Below are positions 14,552 to 22,941 of a stretch of DNA of 46,218 bases, piece after piece. The stretch is from Chloroflexota bacterium. Its GTDB lineage: Bacteria; Chloroflexota; Dehalococcoidia; DSTF01; JACRBR01. The notes under the pieces are model-generated. The model saw only the letters and a list, made by a program, of their open reading frames with translations. It was not told the DNA's origin and made no database searches. The stretch covers positions 1 through 46,218 of the forward strand of contig JAGWOC010000021.1 in NCBI GenBank assembly GCA_028872875.1. The letters are read 5' to 3'. A program made the translations under genes and the position numbers. Each line of letters opens with the position of its first letter. The stretch's first letter is position 1.

Positions 14552-15028
14552 TCAGCCGCCGTAGAAGACGCCGACCTCGGCGAGCGTCAGCGGCGGCGAC
14601 TCGCGCCGCACCCCGGCCTCGATCACCTCGCCGACGACGATGTGGTGGTCGCCGCGATCGACGACGTCGGTCAGGCGGCACTCGAACCACGCCGGCGCGT
14701 CGAGGAGCAGCGGGGCGCCGGTCGAGCCATCCTCGAACGCGTAGCCATTGAGGCGGCCGCCCTCGGCCCGCGTCGGCTTGAAGAACGCGAACGCCATGTC
14801 CTTCTGGCCGGAGCCGAGCACGTTCACGGCAAACTGGCCGCTCTGCCTGACCTGCGCGAGCGTGCCGCTGTCGGCCTTCAGACCCAGCGCGACCAGCGGC
14901 GGCTGGAACGACGCCTGCGTCAGCCAGTTGATCGTCCCGGCCGCGATCTCGTCGCCACTGCGCGCCGTCACGACGAAGAGCCCGTACGGGATCATCCGCA
15001 GCGTCGTCTTCCGGGCAGCCTCGTCCAT
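14552..15028 (-). CDS. Flavin reductase-like domain protein (paralogue B)
   Basis: The ATG at 15028 has GGAGGA at good spacing. The 158-residue protein matches its convergent neighbour block by block: IPYGLFVVTARSGDEIAAGT, WLTQASFQPPLVALGLKADS, FAVNVLGSGQKDMAFAFFKP and HHIVVGEVIEAG. This is the FMN-binding split barrel of flavin reductases. The substrate partner is unknown, since no monooxygenase lies next to it. The similarity is clear at the protein level but too low for a recent duplication. Confidence 0.8.
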   Translation of the reverse strand: MDEAARKTTLRMIPYGLFVVTARSGDEIAAGTINWLTQASFQPPLVALGLKADSGTLAQVRQSGQFAVNVLGSGQKDMAFAFFKPTRAEGGRLNGYAFEDGSTGAPLLLDAPAWFECRLTDVVDRGDHHIVVGEVIEAGVRRESPPLTLAEVGVFYGG

Positions 15029-15133
15029 GTCGCGTCCTCCACCGTCGCACCGCGCGGCCGCGCGTTTTGCTTGCGTCTCTGCAAAGGATACGGCAGAGCG
15101 CGTTCAGCCGCACAGGCCGCGCCCGGCCCAGGC

Positions 15134-16732
15134 TCACTGCGACCGCGCCGGCTCCGTCAGCGCACCGACCGCCACGACGACACGATCGAGATCGCGATCC
15201 AGCGCGGCTGACGGCGTGACGGCGACCGCCCGCTCGTCCGCGGCCGGGGGTTCGAAACGCCGCCGCTGCGCGAGATAGGTCTCCCAGCGCCCGCCCGAGA
15301 TCGCGTCGCCCGACAGCGCGCGCGCCTCCAGACGGTCACGGACCGTCTCCTCGCCGGTCGTGAGCCAGACCACGACCGCCGGTACCCCGTGCCTGGCGGC
15401 GAGCGCCCGCCCGGCGTCGCGCTCCGAGCGTGCCGCGTGTGTCGCATCGAGGACCACACCGCGTCCGGCCCCAAGATGCGGCTCCGCGCGCTCGCGCAGG
15501 GCGGCGTAGACGGCGCGCCGCTGTTCCTCGGTGTACGCGCCCTGGCCGTAACCAGCGGCCACCGGCGTCCGCACATCGACGCCCAGCAGTTCCTTGCGCA
15601 CGACGTCGCTGCTCAGCACCACGCTCCCGAGGCGCCCGGCGAGCGCGTTCGCGAAGTAGCTCTTCCCCGAGCCCGTGAGCCCGCACATCAGCACCAGCGC
15701 CGGCCGACGTGCGCGTCCGGCATAGTCCACCGCGAGCCGGAAGCACGCGCGCGCCGTCTCCGCCGCCGCTTGCCGCTGCGGGTCCGGCACGCCTGGGTCC
15801 GCGGCCTCGATACTGTGCACCTTGCCGCGCACGAACGCGCGGTAACACATGGAGAAGGTGAGGACCGCCGGCAACGTCTCGTCCGGCGAGCGCTCGAGGT
15901 AGCACGACAGGAACGCGTCCGCGAGCGCACGATGGCCGCGCCGTTCCAGGTCCATCGCGAGGAAGGCCACATCGGACGCGACGTCGCCGCAGCGCAGTCG
16001 CTCGCTGAACTCGATGCAGTCCATCACACAGGGCGCGTCACCGCTGCCATACACGACGGAGTCCGCACGCAGGTCGCCGTGGACGTCGCGCACACGGCCG
16101 GCGTCCGCGCGCAGCTCGATCAGCGCGCCCTGCTCGCGCAGGAAGCGCGCCACATGGGACGCTATTGCATCGAACGCTGCCGCCGCGATCGTGTGTCCGA
16201 TGTACGGCCGCACCTGCGCGAAGTTCTCGTCCCAATTCCGGCGCACGGCCGGCACACGCCCGAACGCCGCGATGCGCGCGTCTGTCGCGGCCTCCCGGTG
16301 GAAGTCGGCGATCGTCCGCGCGAGCGAGCGCAGATGCGCGTCCGTAACGAGGCCGCGTTCGAGCATCTCCGGCATCATGCTGCGGCGCGGCACCCGGCGC
16401 ATCTTCACGGCGTAGTCGATGGCTGCGCCGCCGCCGGCCATCCGGTACGCGGCGCCGCCCGCGGTAACCGGCACGACGCCGAGATACACGCGCGGGCAGA
16501 GGCGGCGGTTCAGCCGCACCTCCTCCTCGCACATGCGGCGGCGCTCCGCGAGCGAGGTGTAGTCGAGGAAGCCGAGCGCGACCGGCTTCTTGAGCTTGTA
16601 GGCGAAACGCCCGGCGAGCAGCACCCAGGAGATGTGCGTCTGGATCAGCCGCACGGGGCCGCTGCGATGCGGGTACGCGCCGGCGTCGAGCAGCGCCTTG
16701 ACGTGCGGCGGGAGCGCGGCTGGCGTGTCCAT
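15134..16732 (-). CDS. APH-like kinase domain fused to AAA/zeta-type P-loop domain
   Basis: This 532-residue protein has two parts. Residues about 20-330 form an aminoglycoside phosphotransferase-like fold, with VHGDLRADSVVYG (catalytic loop HGD) and VMDCIEFSERLRCGDVASD (metal-binding D). Residues about 345-510 form a small P-loop kinase with MCGLTGSGKSYFANAL and VVLDATHAARSERD. This fusion (aminoglycoside phosphotransferase family plus gluconate kinase-like ATPase) is widespread in bacteria and its substrate is not known; resistance should not be assumed. The ribosome-binding site at the ATG at 16732 is weak. Confidence 0.8.
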   Translation of the reverse strand: MDTPAALPPHVKALLDAGAYPHRSGPVRLIQTHISWVLLAGRFAYKLKKPVALGFLDYTSLAERRRMCEEEVRLNRRLCPRVYLGVVPVTAGGAAYRMAGGGAAIDYAVKMRRVPRRSMMPEMLERGLVTDAHLRSLARTIADFHREAATDARIAAFGRVPAVRRNWDENFAQVRPYIGHTIAAAAFDAIASHVARFLREQGALIELRADAGRVRDVHGDLRADSVVYGSGDAPCVMDCIEFSERLRCGDVASDVAFLAMDLERRGHRALADAFLSCYLERSPDETLPAVLTFSMCYRAFVRGKVHSIEAADPGVPDPQRQAAAETARACFRLAVDYAGRARRPALVLMCGLTGSGKSYFANALAGRLGSVVLSSDVVRKELLGVDVRTPVAAGYGQGAYTEEQRRAVYAALRERAEPHLGAGRGVVLDATHAARSERDAGRALAARHGVPAVVVWLTTGEETVRDRLEARALSGDAISGGRWETYLAQRRRFEPPAADERAVAVTPSAALDRDLDRVVVAVGALTEPARSQ

Positions 16733-16809
16733 GCGAGACCCCCGCGTGTATGGTACCCCGCGCTATGATGCGCTGAGCCGCGCGCCGTGATCTCGGCGCC
16801 GGCCGTCGC

Positions 16810-17736
16810 GTGCGGGATGGCGGGGAGGTGTGCGTGCTGGCGTGGACGTCTGGGCGGCGGCGGCACGCTGTGGTACGCGTGCTGGCGGTGCCGGCCCTGC
16901 TCACCGCCGCGGCCGCCTGTGGCGGGCACGCGCGGTCGGCTGCGCTGCCCCCCGACACACCAAGCGCGACGTGGGCGGCGACCGTCACTGCGACGCCCCT
17001 GCCACCGACCGCCACCGCAACGCCCCTCCCGCCACCGCCGACGCCCACCCCGTTCCCCTTGCCGCCGGCGATGAAGCCGCTCGCCGGGCGCCCCGACTGG
17101 TCCCCGGAGCTGCTCGACAGGGTGCTCCGGCAAGGAGATACGATTCGCCCGGTCGTCTACCTGACGTTCGACGACGGCTGGGGCTACCCCGATCAGGTGT
17201 TGCAGATCCTGCGCCAACGGTGGGTGCCCGCGACCGCGTGCCTTGCGGGACAGTTCATGCGCACGCACGCAGCCTTCGTGCGGGCGTGGCTCGCCGCGGG
17301 CGAAACGCTCTGCAATCACACCTATGACCACCCCCACCTGCTCAGCGTCGCCGGCACCAGCCCGCTCGCCCAACGCGCCGTTACCATGGACGAGATCCTG
17401 AGGACTCAGGCGCTGCTTGGCCGCATCGCACCCGGGGCGGTCATGGCGCCGTTCTTCCGCCCACCGTACGGCGAGCAAGACGATGCAGTCCGCAACGGCG
17501 CCGCCTGGCTCGGCTACCGCACCATCCTCTGGTCGCTCGAAGACGCCGACTACCGGCCCGGCCTCGACCCGGCCGCCGTCCGCAACGCCATCGTCGGCCA
17601 CGCCCGCGACGGCGACATCATCCTGCTGCACTTCGAGCGGTGGTCGACGGTCGTGGCGCTGCCGTCCATCATCGACGGCCTGCGCGCGCGGGGCTTCACG
17701 ATCCTGGGCCTGCAGTCCCTGCCGTCTGGCCGCTGA
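16810..17736 (+). CDS. Polysaccharide deacetylase (NodB family), exported
   Basis: This product of about 308 residues has an N-terminal hydrophobic stretch with a weak lipobox (LLTAAAAC, Cys37) and then a Pro/Thr linker (TPLPPTATATPLPP). The NodB domain shows LTFDDGWGY (metal-binding Asp pair), CNHTYDHPHL (H-x3-H), FFRPPYGEQD and DIILLHFE. It should remove acetyl groups from a cell-wall or capsular polysaccharide outside the membrane. The first codon is GTG; GTG codons at residues 7 and 9 lie closer to a GGGGAGG site and may be the true start. The gene overlaps the convergent histidine kinase gene by 41 bases. Confidence 0.85.
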   Translation: MRDGGEVCVLAWTSGRRRHAVVRVLAVPALLTAAAACGGHARSAALPPDTPSATWAATVTATPLPPTATATPLPPPPTPTPFPLPPAMKPLAGRPDWSPELLDRVLRQGDTIRPVVYLTFDDGWGYPDQVLQILRQRWVPATACLAGQFMRTHAAFVRAWLAAGETLCNHTYDHPHLLSVAGTSPLAQRAVTMDEILRTQALLGRIAPGAVMAPFFRPPYGEQDDAVRNGAAWLGYRTILWSLEDADYRPGLDPAAVRNAIVGHARDGDIILLHFERWSTVVALPSIIDGLRARGFTILGLQSLPSGR

Positions 17737-19144
17737 GCGGCGCCTCCGGGCGCGTGGCCGGCAGCGTCAGGACGACCAATGTGCCGCGGCCGGCGGCGGA
17801 ATCGATGTGGAAGTCGGCGCCGGCGAGCTTCGCCCGCAACTTCATGTTGCGGAGCCCGCGGTGCTGTTCCGGGAACTCCTGCCGGTCGAGCCCGACCCCG
17901 TCGTCCGCGATCTCCAGCCGTACCACGCTGTCGTCCGCCATGAGCCGCACCTGCACCGAGCGCGCCCGTGCGTGCTTGTGGACGTTGTTGAGCGCCTCCC
18001 GTGCGATGTGCAGGATGGCCAGTGCCTGCTCGTCGTCGATGCTCGGCGCCTCCCGCGGCAGCGTGACGGTGATGTCCGGCCCGGCGCGCTCGTCGAACTC
18101 CCGGGCGAGCGCGTCCAGCGACGAGCGCAGGTCGCCGCTGAAGTGCGCCGGCCGCAGCTCGTAGATGTAGCGCCGGATATCCTCCACCACGTCGCCGAGC
18201 TGGCGGATCGCGACGTCCACGCGTTCGCGTGCCTCCACCGGCCCGTCCGCCAGGTCGTCCACCGCCAGCTCGAGCCCCAACCCGACGGCGTACAGCGACT
18301 GGATGATGCCGTCGTGCAGGTCCATGGCGATGCGGTCGCGGTCCCGCCGGAGCTCCATCTCCGCCCGCAGGCGATTGCGCTCTTCTTCCACCCGCCTGCG
18401 CTCCGTCACGTCGCGCACCACCTTCGCGTAGCCGCGCAGCGACCCGTCCGCGTCGTAGAGGGCGCTCGTCACCACGTTCGCCAGGTGCCGCGAGCCGTCC
18501 TTGCGCACGCGCCAGCCCTCCGACTCGAGGCGGCCATGCTCCCTCGCCTGCCGCAGCTCCTCCTCCGGCTCCCCAGCGGCGATGGACTCCGCCGGGTAGA
18601 AGACCGACATGTGCTGCCCGACGATCTCCTCCGCCGAGTAGCCCTTCATGCGCTGGGCGCCCGCGTTCCAGCTCATGACGCGTCCCTCAGGGTTAAGCAT
18701 GTACACGGCGTAGTCCTGCACGCCCTCGACCATCAGCCGGAAGCGCTCCTCGCTCTCGCGCAGTGCCGCCTCCGCGCGTTTGCGCTCGCTGATGTCGCGG
18801 ATCACGGCCGTGATGAGCAGTCCGGCGCTGGTGGTCAGTGGTGCGAGGCTGATCTCCACCGGGAATCGCGAGCCGTCCTTGCGCCGCGCGAAGAGTTCGA
18901 GGCCGATGCCCATCGGCCGGGTGTGAGGAGCCGCCGCATAGCCCGCGCGTTGCCGCGCGTGTCGCCCGCGCATCTCCTCGGGCAGGAGGATGTCGACGTT
19001 CTGGCCGGTGAGCTCGGCGCGGGTGTAGCCGAACAGCGCTTCCACGCGGGCGCTGGCCACCACGATCCGCCCCACCGCGTCGACGACGACGATGGCATCC
19101 GGCGCGAAGTCCAGCAGAGCCTCGTAGGTCGAATCGTTCAGCAC
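17696..19144 (-). CDS. PAS-PAS sensor histidine kinase (HisKA_3/NarL type)
   Basis: The start chosen is the GTG at 19144 (V-L-N-D-S), with AGGA about nine bases upstream; a longer frame covers the receiver gene and is not credible. The 482-residue protein has PAS domains at about 5-122 and 131-255, ending in IRDISERKRAEAAL and VRDVTERRRVEEE linkers. The dimerisation/phosphorylation motif RIAMDLHDGIIQSLY has His277. The HATPase region has EALNNVHKHA (N box), EIADDGVGLD and GRGTLV. There are no membrane segments, so it is a cytoplasmic sensor. The receiver gene lies 80 bases upstream on the same strand. Confidence 0.9.
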   Translation of the reverse strand: MLNDSTYEALLDFAPDAIVVVDAVGRIVVASARVEALFGYTRAELTGQNVDILLPEEMRGRHARQRAGYAAAPHTRPMGIGLELFARRKDGSRFPVEISLAPLTTSAGLLITAVIRDISERKRAEAALRESEERFRLMVEGVQDYAVYMLNPEGRVMSWNAGAQRMKGYSAEEIVGQHMSVFYPAESIAAGEPEEELRQAREHGRLESEGWRVRKDGSRHLANVVTSALYDADGSLRGYAKVVRDVTERRRVEEERNRLRAEMELRRDRDRIAMDLHDGIIQSLYAVGLGLELAVDDLADGPVEARERVDVAIRQLGDVVEDIRRYIYELRPAHFSGDLRSSLDALAREFDERAGPDITVTLPREAPSIDDEQALAILHIAREALNNVHKHARARSVQVRLMADDSVVRLEIADDGVGLDRQEFPEQHRGLRNMKLRAKLAGADFHIDSAAGRGTLVVLTLPATRPEAPLSGQTAGTAGPGS

Positions 19145-19224
19145 GGCGCGTGCATCCTCACTGGCACACCTACAGTATGCCAGCAAGGGCCGGTCGCAGC
19201 TTGATCCGGGGGCCCGGCGACGCG

Positions 19225-19653
19225 CTATGGCGCCGGCCAGCGCTCTGGCGCGAGCACCCGTCGCACGACGGGCGCGAGCTGCTCGGCCAGTGCGTCCGCC
19301 GAAAATCCCTTGAGGACGATCTCGTCCGCACCCGCCGCACACGCCTCCGGCCAGTCGCCAAGGCGCCGCGACGCGACGTGCACCACGATGGCCGGGCGCA
19401 CGGCCGGCTCCAGCGCCGCCAGCCGCGCCACCGCCTCCAGTCCGCGCTGGTCCCCGCGCATCGTGTCGACGAGGACGGCGTGCGGGCGGTGCGCGCGGAC
19501 GAGGCGGACCGCCGCCTCGGGGTCGGGCGTGTCGCCGACGACCGCCAGGCGCCCGTGGCGCCGGAGGCGCAGCACCAGCGCGGTCCGGGACGCCTCGTGG
19601 TCGTCCAGCAGCACCAGGCACAGCCGGGACGTGTCCGTGAGCACCTGTTCCAT
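19225..19653 (-). CDS. Stand-alone response regulator receiver protein
   Basis: This 142-residue protein has the receiver fold: acidic pair D17/D18 in LVLLDDHEASR, predicted phospho-acceptor D63 in AVLVDTMRGD, and conserved Lys115 in EIVLKGFSAD. No output (DNA-binding) domain follows, so it probably passes the signal by protein contact or phosphate transfer. NarL-type kinases usually pair with LuxR-type regulators, so the missing HTH is notable. The gene is upstream of and co-directional with the PAS histidine kinase, its likely partner. Confidence 0.85.
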   Translation of the reverse strand: MEQVLTDTSRLCLVLLDDHEASRTALVLRLRRHGRLAVVGDTPDPEAAVRLVRAHRPHAVLVDTMRGDQRGLEAVARLAALEPAVRPAIVVHVASRRLGDWPEACAAGADEIVLKGFSADALAEQLAPVVRRVLAPERWPAP

Positions 19654-19863
19654 ATGCTCAGACTACGGCTCCTACGACGTGCTCCGGACGGGCCAAACGG
19701 ACTCAACTGGGGTGAGAATGTGCCGATTCTGGCCCCCTGGGGCGGCCTGGCCAGGTGGCCACGGCAGGACGCATCCGGCGGCGCCGGACCTTCGTAAGTC
19801 CTGCATCGAGCGCGTCCCGGGCCGCGGCCGGCCCGACTGCCCCGCCCAAGCAGGAGTCCAGCC

Positions 19864-20751
19864 ATGCGCATTATCTCGCTGCTCGCAGCCGGCGTCCTCG
19901 CGCCCGTGCTGCTCCTCGTCGCGAGCCTCGGGCACGTAGACATCGCCTACGCGTCATTCCATTGCGTGCGCATCCATGCCGTGATGGCCGGCCTCAACGG
20001 CAACAGCAGCATCCAGTACGTCGAGCTGCGCATGGACCAGCCCGGACAGGAGTTTGTCGCCCTTCAGCCGCTGGAGTTCTTCGACGCCGCCGGCGTCCTC
20101 AAGGCGACCTTCACCTTCCCGGCGAATGTCACCAACGCCAGCACCGGCGATTCGATCCTGGTGGCGACGTCCGAGTTCAACACGGCGGCGATGGGCGGCA
20201 CGGCCGACTTCACCTTCTCGAACGCCAACACGACGGCGAGCAACGGCGGCGACCCGCTGCATCCCGTGCAGTCGCCGGGCGGCAAGGTTGTCTGGTTGCC
20301 CGGGGGGCCGGTCTGCACGTTCAGGCCCCCGCCCGCCGACTCCGTGGCGTACGGTGGCGCCACCGCGGACTTCGGCACGGCCGCGGCGGCGCTGCCGAGC
20401 CCGAGCAACAGCAACGCCCTGCGCCTGGACAACCTGAACATCACGCCGACGGACAACAGCACGGAGTACGCGCTGCGCGGGGTGTCCGGCTCGACGTACA
20501 CCGTCTCGCCCGCGAACCTGCCGGCTGACCTGACCACGCCACGCAACAACGGGCGCGTCGTCCTCAAGCTGGCGACATCCGTCGGCGGTGTTGCGGACGT
20601 GCCGGCGCTGCCGTCACGCCCCGCCGCCGTCGGCGACACGGGCGGCGGGAGCTACGGCGTGGAGATCGGTCTGGCGAGCGCAGGCTTCGCGCTGGCCGCT
20701 GCCGCGTGCGCGGCGTGGCTGATACGGCGTCGCCGCACCGCGCACCCGTGA
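19864..20751 (+). CDS. Secreted protein with C-terminal membrane anchor, unknown function
   Basis: The ATG at 19864 follows CAGGAG at good spacing. The 295-residue protein has a clear signal peptide (LLAAGVLAPVLLLVASLGHV, cleavage probably near AYA-S), a beta-rich domain (IQYVELRMDQPGQEFVALQP; VVWLPGGP), and a C-terminal hydrophobic segment followed by IRRRRTAHP. The early part, from FHCVRIHAVMAG to TGDSILVATSEF, resembles lamin-tail-like secreted domains in general style, but I cannot name the family. It is likely exposed on the cell surface and anchored at its C-terminus. Confidence 0.6.
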   Translation: MRIISLLAAGVLAPVLLLVASLGHVDIAYASFHCVRIHAVMAGLNGNSSIQYVELRMDQPGQEFVALQPLEFFDAAGVLKATFTFPANVTNASTGDSILVATSEFNTAAMGGTADFTFSNANTTASNGGDPLHPVQSPGGKVVWLPGGPVCTFRPPPADSVAYGGATADFGTAAAALPSPSNSNALRLDNLNITPTDNSTEYALRGVSGSTYTVSPANLPADLTTPRNNGRVVLKLATSVGGVADVPALPSRPAAVGDTGGGSYGVEIGLASAGFALAAAACAAWLIRRRRTAHP

Positions 20752-20881
20752 CGCGCGGACACCCGTGACCGCTGCGCTGGGGTGATGCGGCGCCACGACG
20801 CCCGGACTGCCACCAGCCGAAGCGCCGCCACGCACGTCGTGGCATCTCGGCCCCGTCCTACGACGTCGGCGCGGCCTCCCG

Positions 20882-20911
20882 TGGACAGCGGCGGCAAGCC
20901 CGCACTACAAT
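20882..20911 (+). promoter_or_regulatory. Promoter candidate of the SDR gene
   Basis: TGGACA (20882-20887) and TACAAT (20906-20911) are 18 bases apart. The expected start is near 20918, giving a leader of about 60 bases before the ATG at 20981. Confidence 0.5.
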
Positions 20912-20980
20912 CCGCAGGTCGGACGCGCCGGGGGGACGGCCCCCTGCGCTGCCGCTGGTCGCAGGTCTTCGGCGAGGGTC

Positions 20981-21829
20981 ATGGCGGTCACCACGGCGAC
21001 GGAACCCCACTCTGCCTCGGCGAGGGGCGCGGCCCCCACGAGCGCGCTCGTCACCGGCGCCTCCTCGGGCATCGGTGCGGCGTTCGCGGACCGTTTCGCT
21101 CGGGACGGGCATGACCTCGTGGTCGTCGCACGGCGGCGTGACCGGCTCGAGGCGCTGGCAGACAGGCTCCGGAGCGAGACCGGCGTCGAGGTCAGCGTCC
21201 TGGCCGCCGACCTCACCGATCCCGCCGGGCTGCGTGACGTCGAGCACGCCATCGACGGGTGCGGCGGCCTTGAGTTCCTCGTCAACTGCGCCGGGGCCGC
21301 CGGTTACATGCCGTTCGTTAGCTTGCCGCCCGCCCGGGCCGAGGAGCTGATCCGCCTGCACGTCGTCGCGCCGACTCGCCTCACGCGCGCGGCGCTGCCC
21401 GCGATGATCGCCCGCGGGCGAGGCGTCGTCATCAATGTGTCGTCCGCGTTGGCGTTCAGCGGCTCGGCGCCCGCCCCGCCGCTGCCGCAGCGCGCCGTCT
21501 ACGCGGCGGCGAAGTCGTATCTCAACACCTTCACCGAGATCTTGGCCAATGAGTTGGCGGGGACGGGCGTAGAGGTCCAGGCGCTCTGCCCCGGCATCGT
21601 CCGCACGGAGTTCCACACGGTCGCCGGATACGACGTCTCGCACGTGGCGTTCGCGCTCGAACCCGCGGATGTCGTCGCCGCGTCGCTCGCGGGCGTCCGG
21701 CTCGGCGAGGTCATCTGCATGCCGTCGCTCGACAACGCGGCGCTCCTCGCCGATGCGGAGGCGAGCCACGGGCGGCTTCTCGACGGGGCGCGGAGCGGCA
21801 GCGTCGCGCGGCGCTACCGGGCGCCGTAG
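20981..21829 (+). CDS. Short-chain dehydrogenase/reductase (SDR)
   Basis: This 282-residue protein has the Rossmann motif TGASSGIG at about 25-32, the NAG-type motif as NCAGAAG near 104, and the catalytic Ser (INVSSALAFSG) and Tyr-Lys (VYAAAKSYL). CPGIVRTEFH follows, as in classical SDRs. It would use NAD(P)H to reduce or oxidise an unknown carbonyl or alcohol substrate. A poorly conserved N-terminal 20 residues precede the fold, so a later start is possible. It is convergent with the serine hydrolase gene, with 32 bases between them. Confidence 0.85.
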   Translation: MAVTTATEPHSASARGAAPTSALVTGASSGIGAAFADRFARDGHDLVVVARRRDRLEALADRLRSETGVEVSVLAADLTDPAGLRDVEHAIDGCGGLEFLVNCAGAAGYMPFVSLPPARAEELIRLHVVAPTRLTRAALPAMIARGRGVVINVSSALAFSGSAPAPPLPQRAVYAAAKSYLNTFTEILANELAGTGVEVQALCPGIVRTEFHTVAGYDVSHVAFALEPADVVAASLAGVRLGEVICMPSLDNAALLADAEASHGRLLDGARSGSVARRYRAP

Positions 21830-21861
21830 GCGCGGCACGGAGGTCCGGCATCGCCGGTTGC

Positions 21862-22941
21862 TCAGGCGTCGCGGAAGAGGTCGATGATCCGGCGCGCCAG
21901 CGCGAACACGTGCGGGCTGCGCTCCACGGGCGTGGCGCCCAGGCGGACGACGATCAGGTCGAGCGGCGGCACGACGAAGAGGAGCTGGCCGAGGTAGCCG
22001 TCCGCGAAGAACGTCTGCAGGTCGTCGCCCAGCAGCCACCAGTGCGCGCCGTAGCCGTACTCTTCGTCGGCTGGCTGCACGGGCGCGGGGGTGCGGCCGT
22101 AGGCGACCCATCCTTCCGGCAGGATGCGCTCGCCCGCCCAGACGCCGTCGCGCAGGCAGAGCAGCCCGAAGCGGGCGAAGTCGCGTGCCGTGCAGAAGCA
22201 GAACGACGATGCGATCCAGTTGCCCGCGCCGTCGAACCGCGGGTCGGCGCTGCGCATGCCGATGCGGTCGAAGAGGGCCCGGCGCAGGAACGCGCGATAC
22301 GCATCGCCGGCGCCGACCGCACGGGCGACAATGCCGGAGACGATGTTGCTCGTGCCGCTCGAGTAGTTGAAGGCCGTGTCGGGCGCATGCTCCAGCGGGA
22401 AGGACGCGGCGAAGGCCGCCATGTCTTCGGCGCCCTGCCGGAAGAGCATCTGGATCACGTCGGACACCTGCTCGTCGACGTAGTCCTCGCGGAACCGCAG
22501 GCCCGACGTCATGTGCAGGAGCGCATCGAGCGTGATGGCGGCGCGGGGGTCGCCGGCGGCCTGCCACTCCGGCACCGGCGCGGGCGCGCGCACGTCGAGC
22601 GTTCCGTCGCGCACGAGGACACCCACCGCGGCGTGCAACATGCTCTTCGCCATCGACCACGAGGGCTGCACGTCGTCGCGTCCGATGCCGGGCGCGTAGC
22701 GCTCCGCGACGAGCCTGCCGCGATGCACGATCAGCAGCGCGTTCGTCTGCACGGTGGTGGCCGGTTGCGGCTCCGCGAAGGCCGCGTCGAGCAGCCGCGC
22801 CAGCTCGGCGCCCGGCGCCCCGGGCGGCAGCGCGCCCGCGGGCCAGTCATCCGCCGGCCATGGCACGCCCGCCGGCTGCGCCGGCAGCGGCCGCAGGGGC
22901 GCCGGCGCCGTGTCCGTGTCCTCAGGGCGGTGCCCGATCAT
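21862..22941 (-). CDS. Serine hydrolase of the beta-lactamase/PBP fold
   Basis: This 359-residue protein has the catalytic S-x-x-K as SMAK (S96-K99), the second motif as NYSSGTSN, and a third region GYGAHWWLLGD. The overall length and LLHMTSGLRF fit the class C-like esterase/beta-lactamase family. There is no signal peptide, so it is probably a cytoplasmic esterase or amide hydrolase rather than an antibiotic-degrading enzyme. The ATG at 22941 overlaps the stop of the URO-D gene (ATGA), which indicates one operon and suggests linked roles. Confidence 0.85.
   Translation of the reverse strand: MIGHRPEDTDTAPAPLRPLPAQPAGVPWPADDWPAGALPPGAPGAELARLLDAAFAEPQPATTVQTNALLIVHRGRLVAERYAPGIGRDDVQPSWSMAKSMLHAAVGVLVRDGTLDVRAPAPVPEWQAAGDPRAAITLDALLHMTSGLRFREDYVDEQVSDVIQMLFRQGAEDMAAFAASFPLEHAPDTAFNYSSGTSNIVSGIVARAVGAGDAYRAFLRRALFDRIGMRSADPRFDGAGNWIASSFCFCTARDFARFGLLCLRDGVWAGERILPEGWVAYGRTPAPVQPADEEYGYGAHWWLLGDDLQTFFADGYLGQLLFVVPPLDLIVVRLGATPVERSPHVFALARRIIDLFRDA

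Noticed and set aside
15040-15072. Intrinsic terminator on the plus strand (CGCGCGGCCGCGCG followed by TTTT)
   Set aside because: No plus-strand gene ends nearby; the GC palindrome is likely by chance in this composition.
15134-16732. Antibiotic-resistance call for the APH-like fusion protein
   Set aside because: The fusion with a P-loop kinase belongs to a widespread group of unknown substrate; the APH fold alone does not show resistance.
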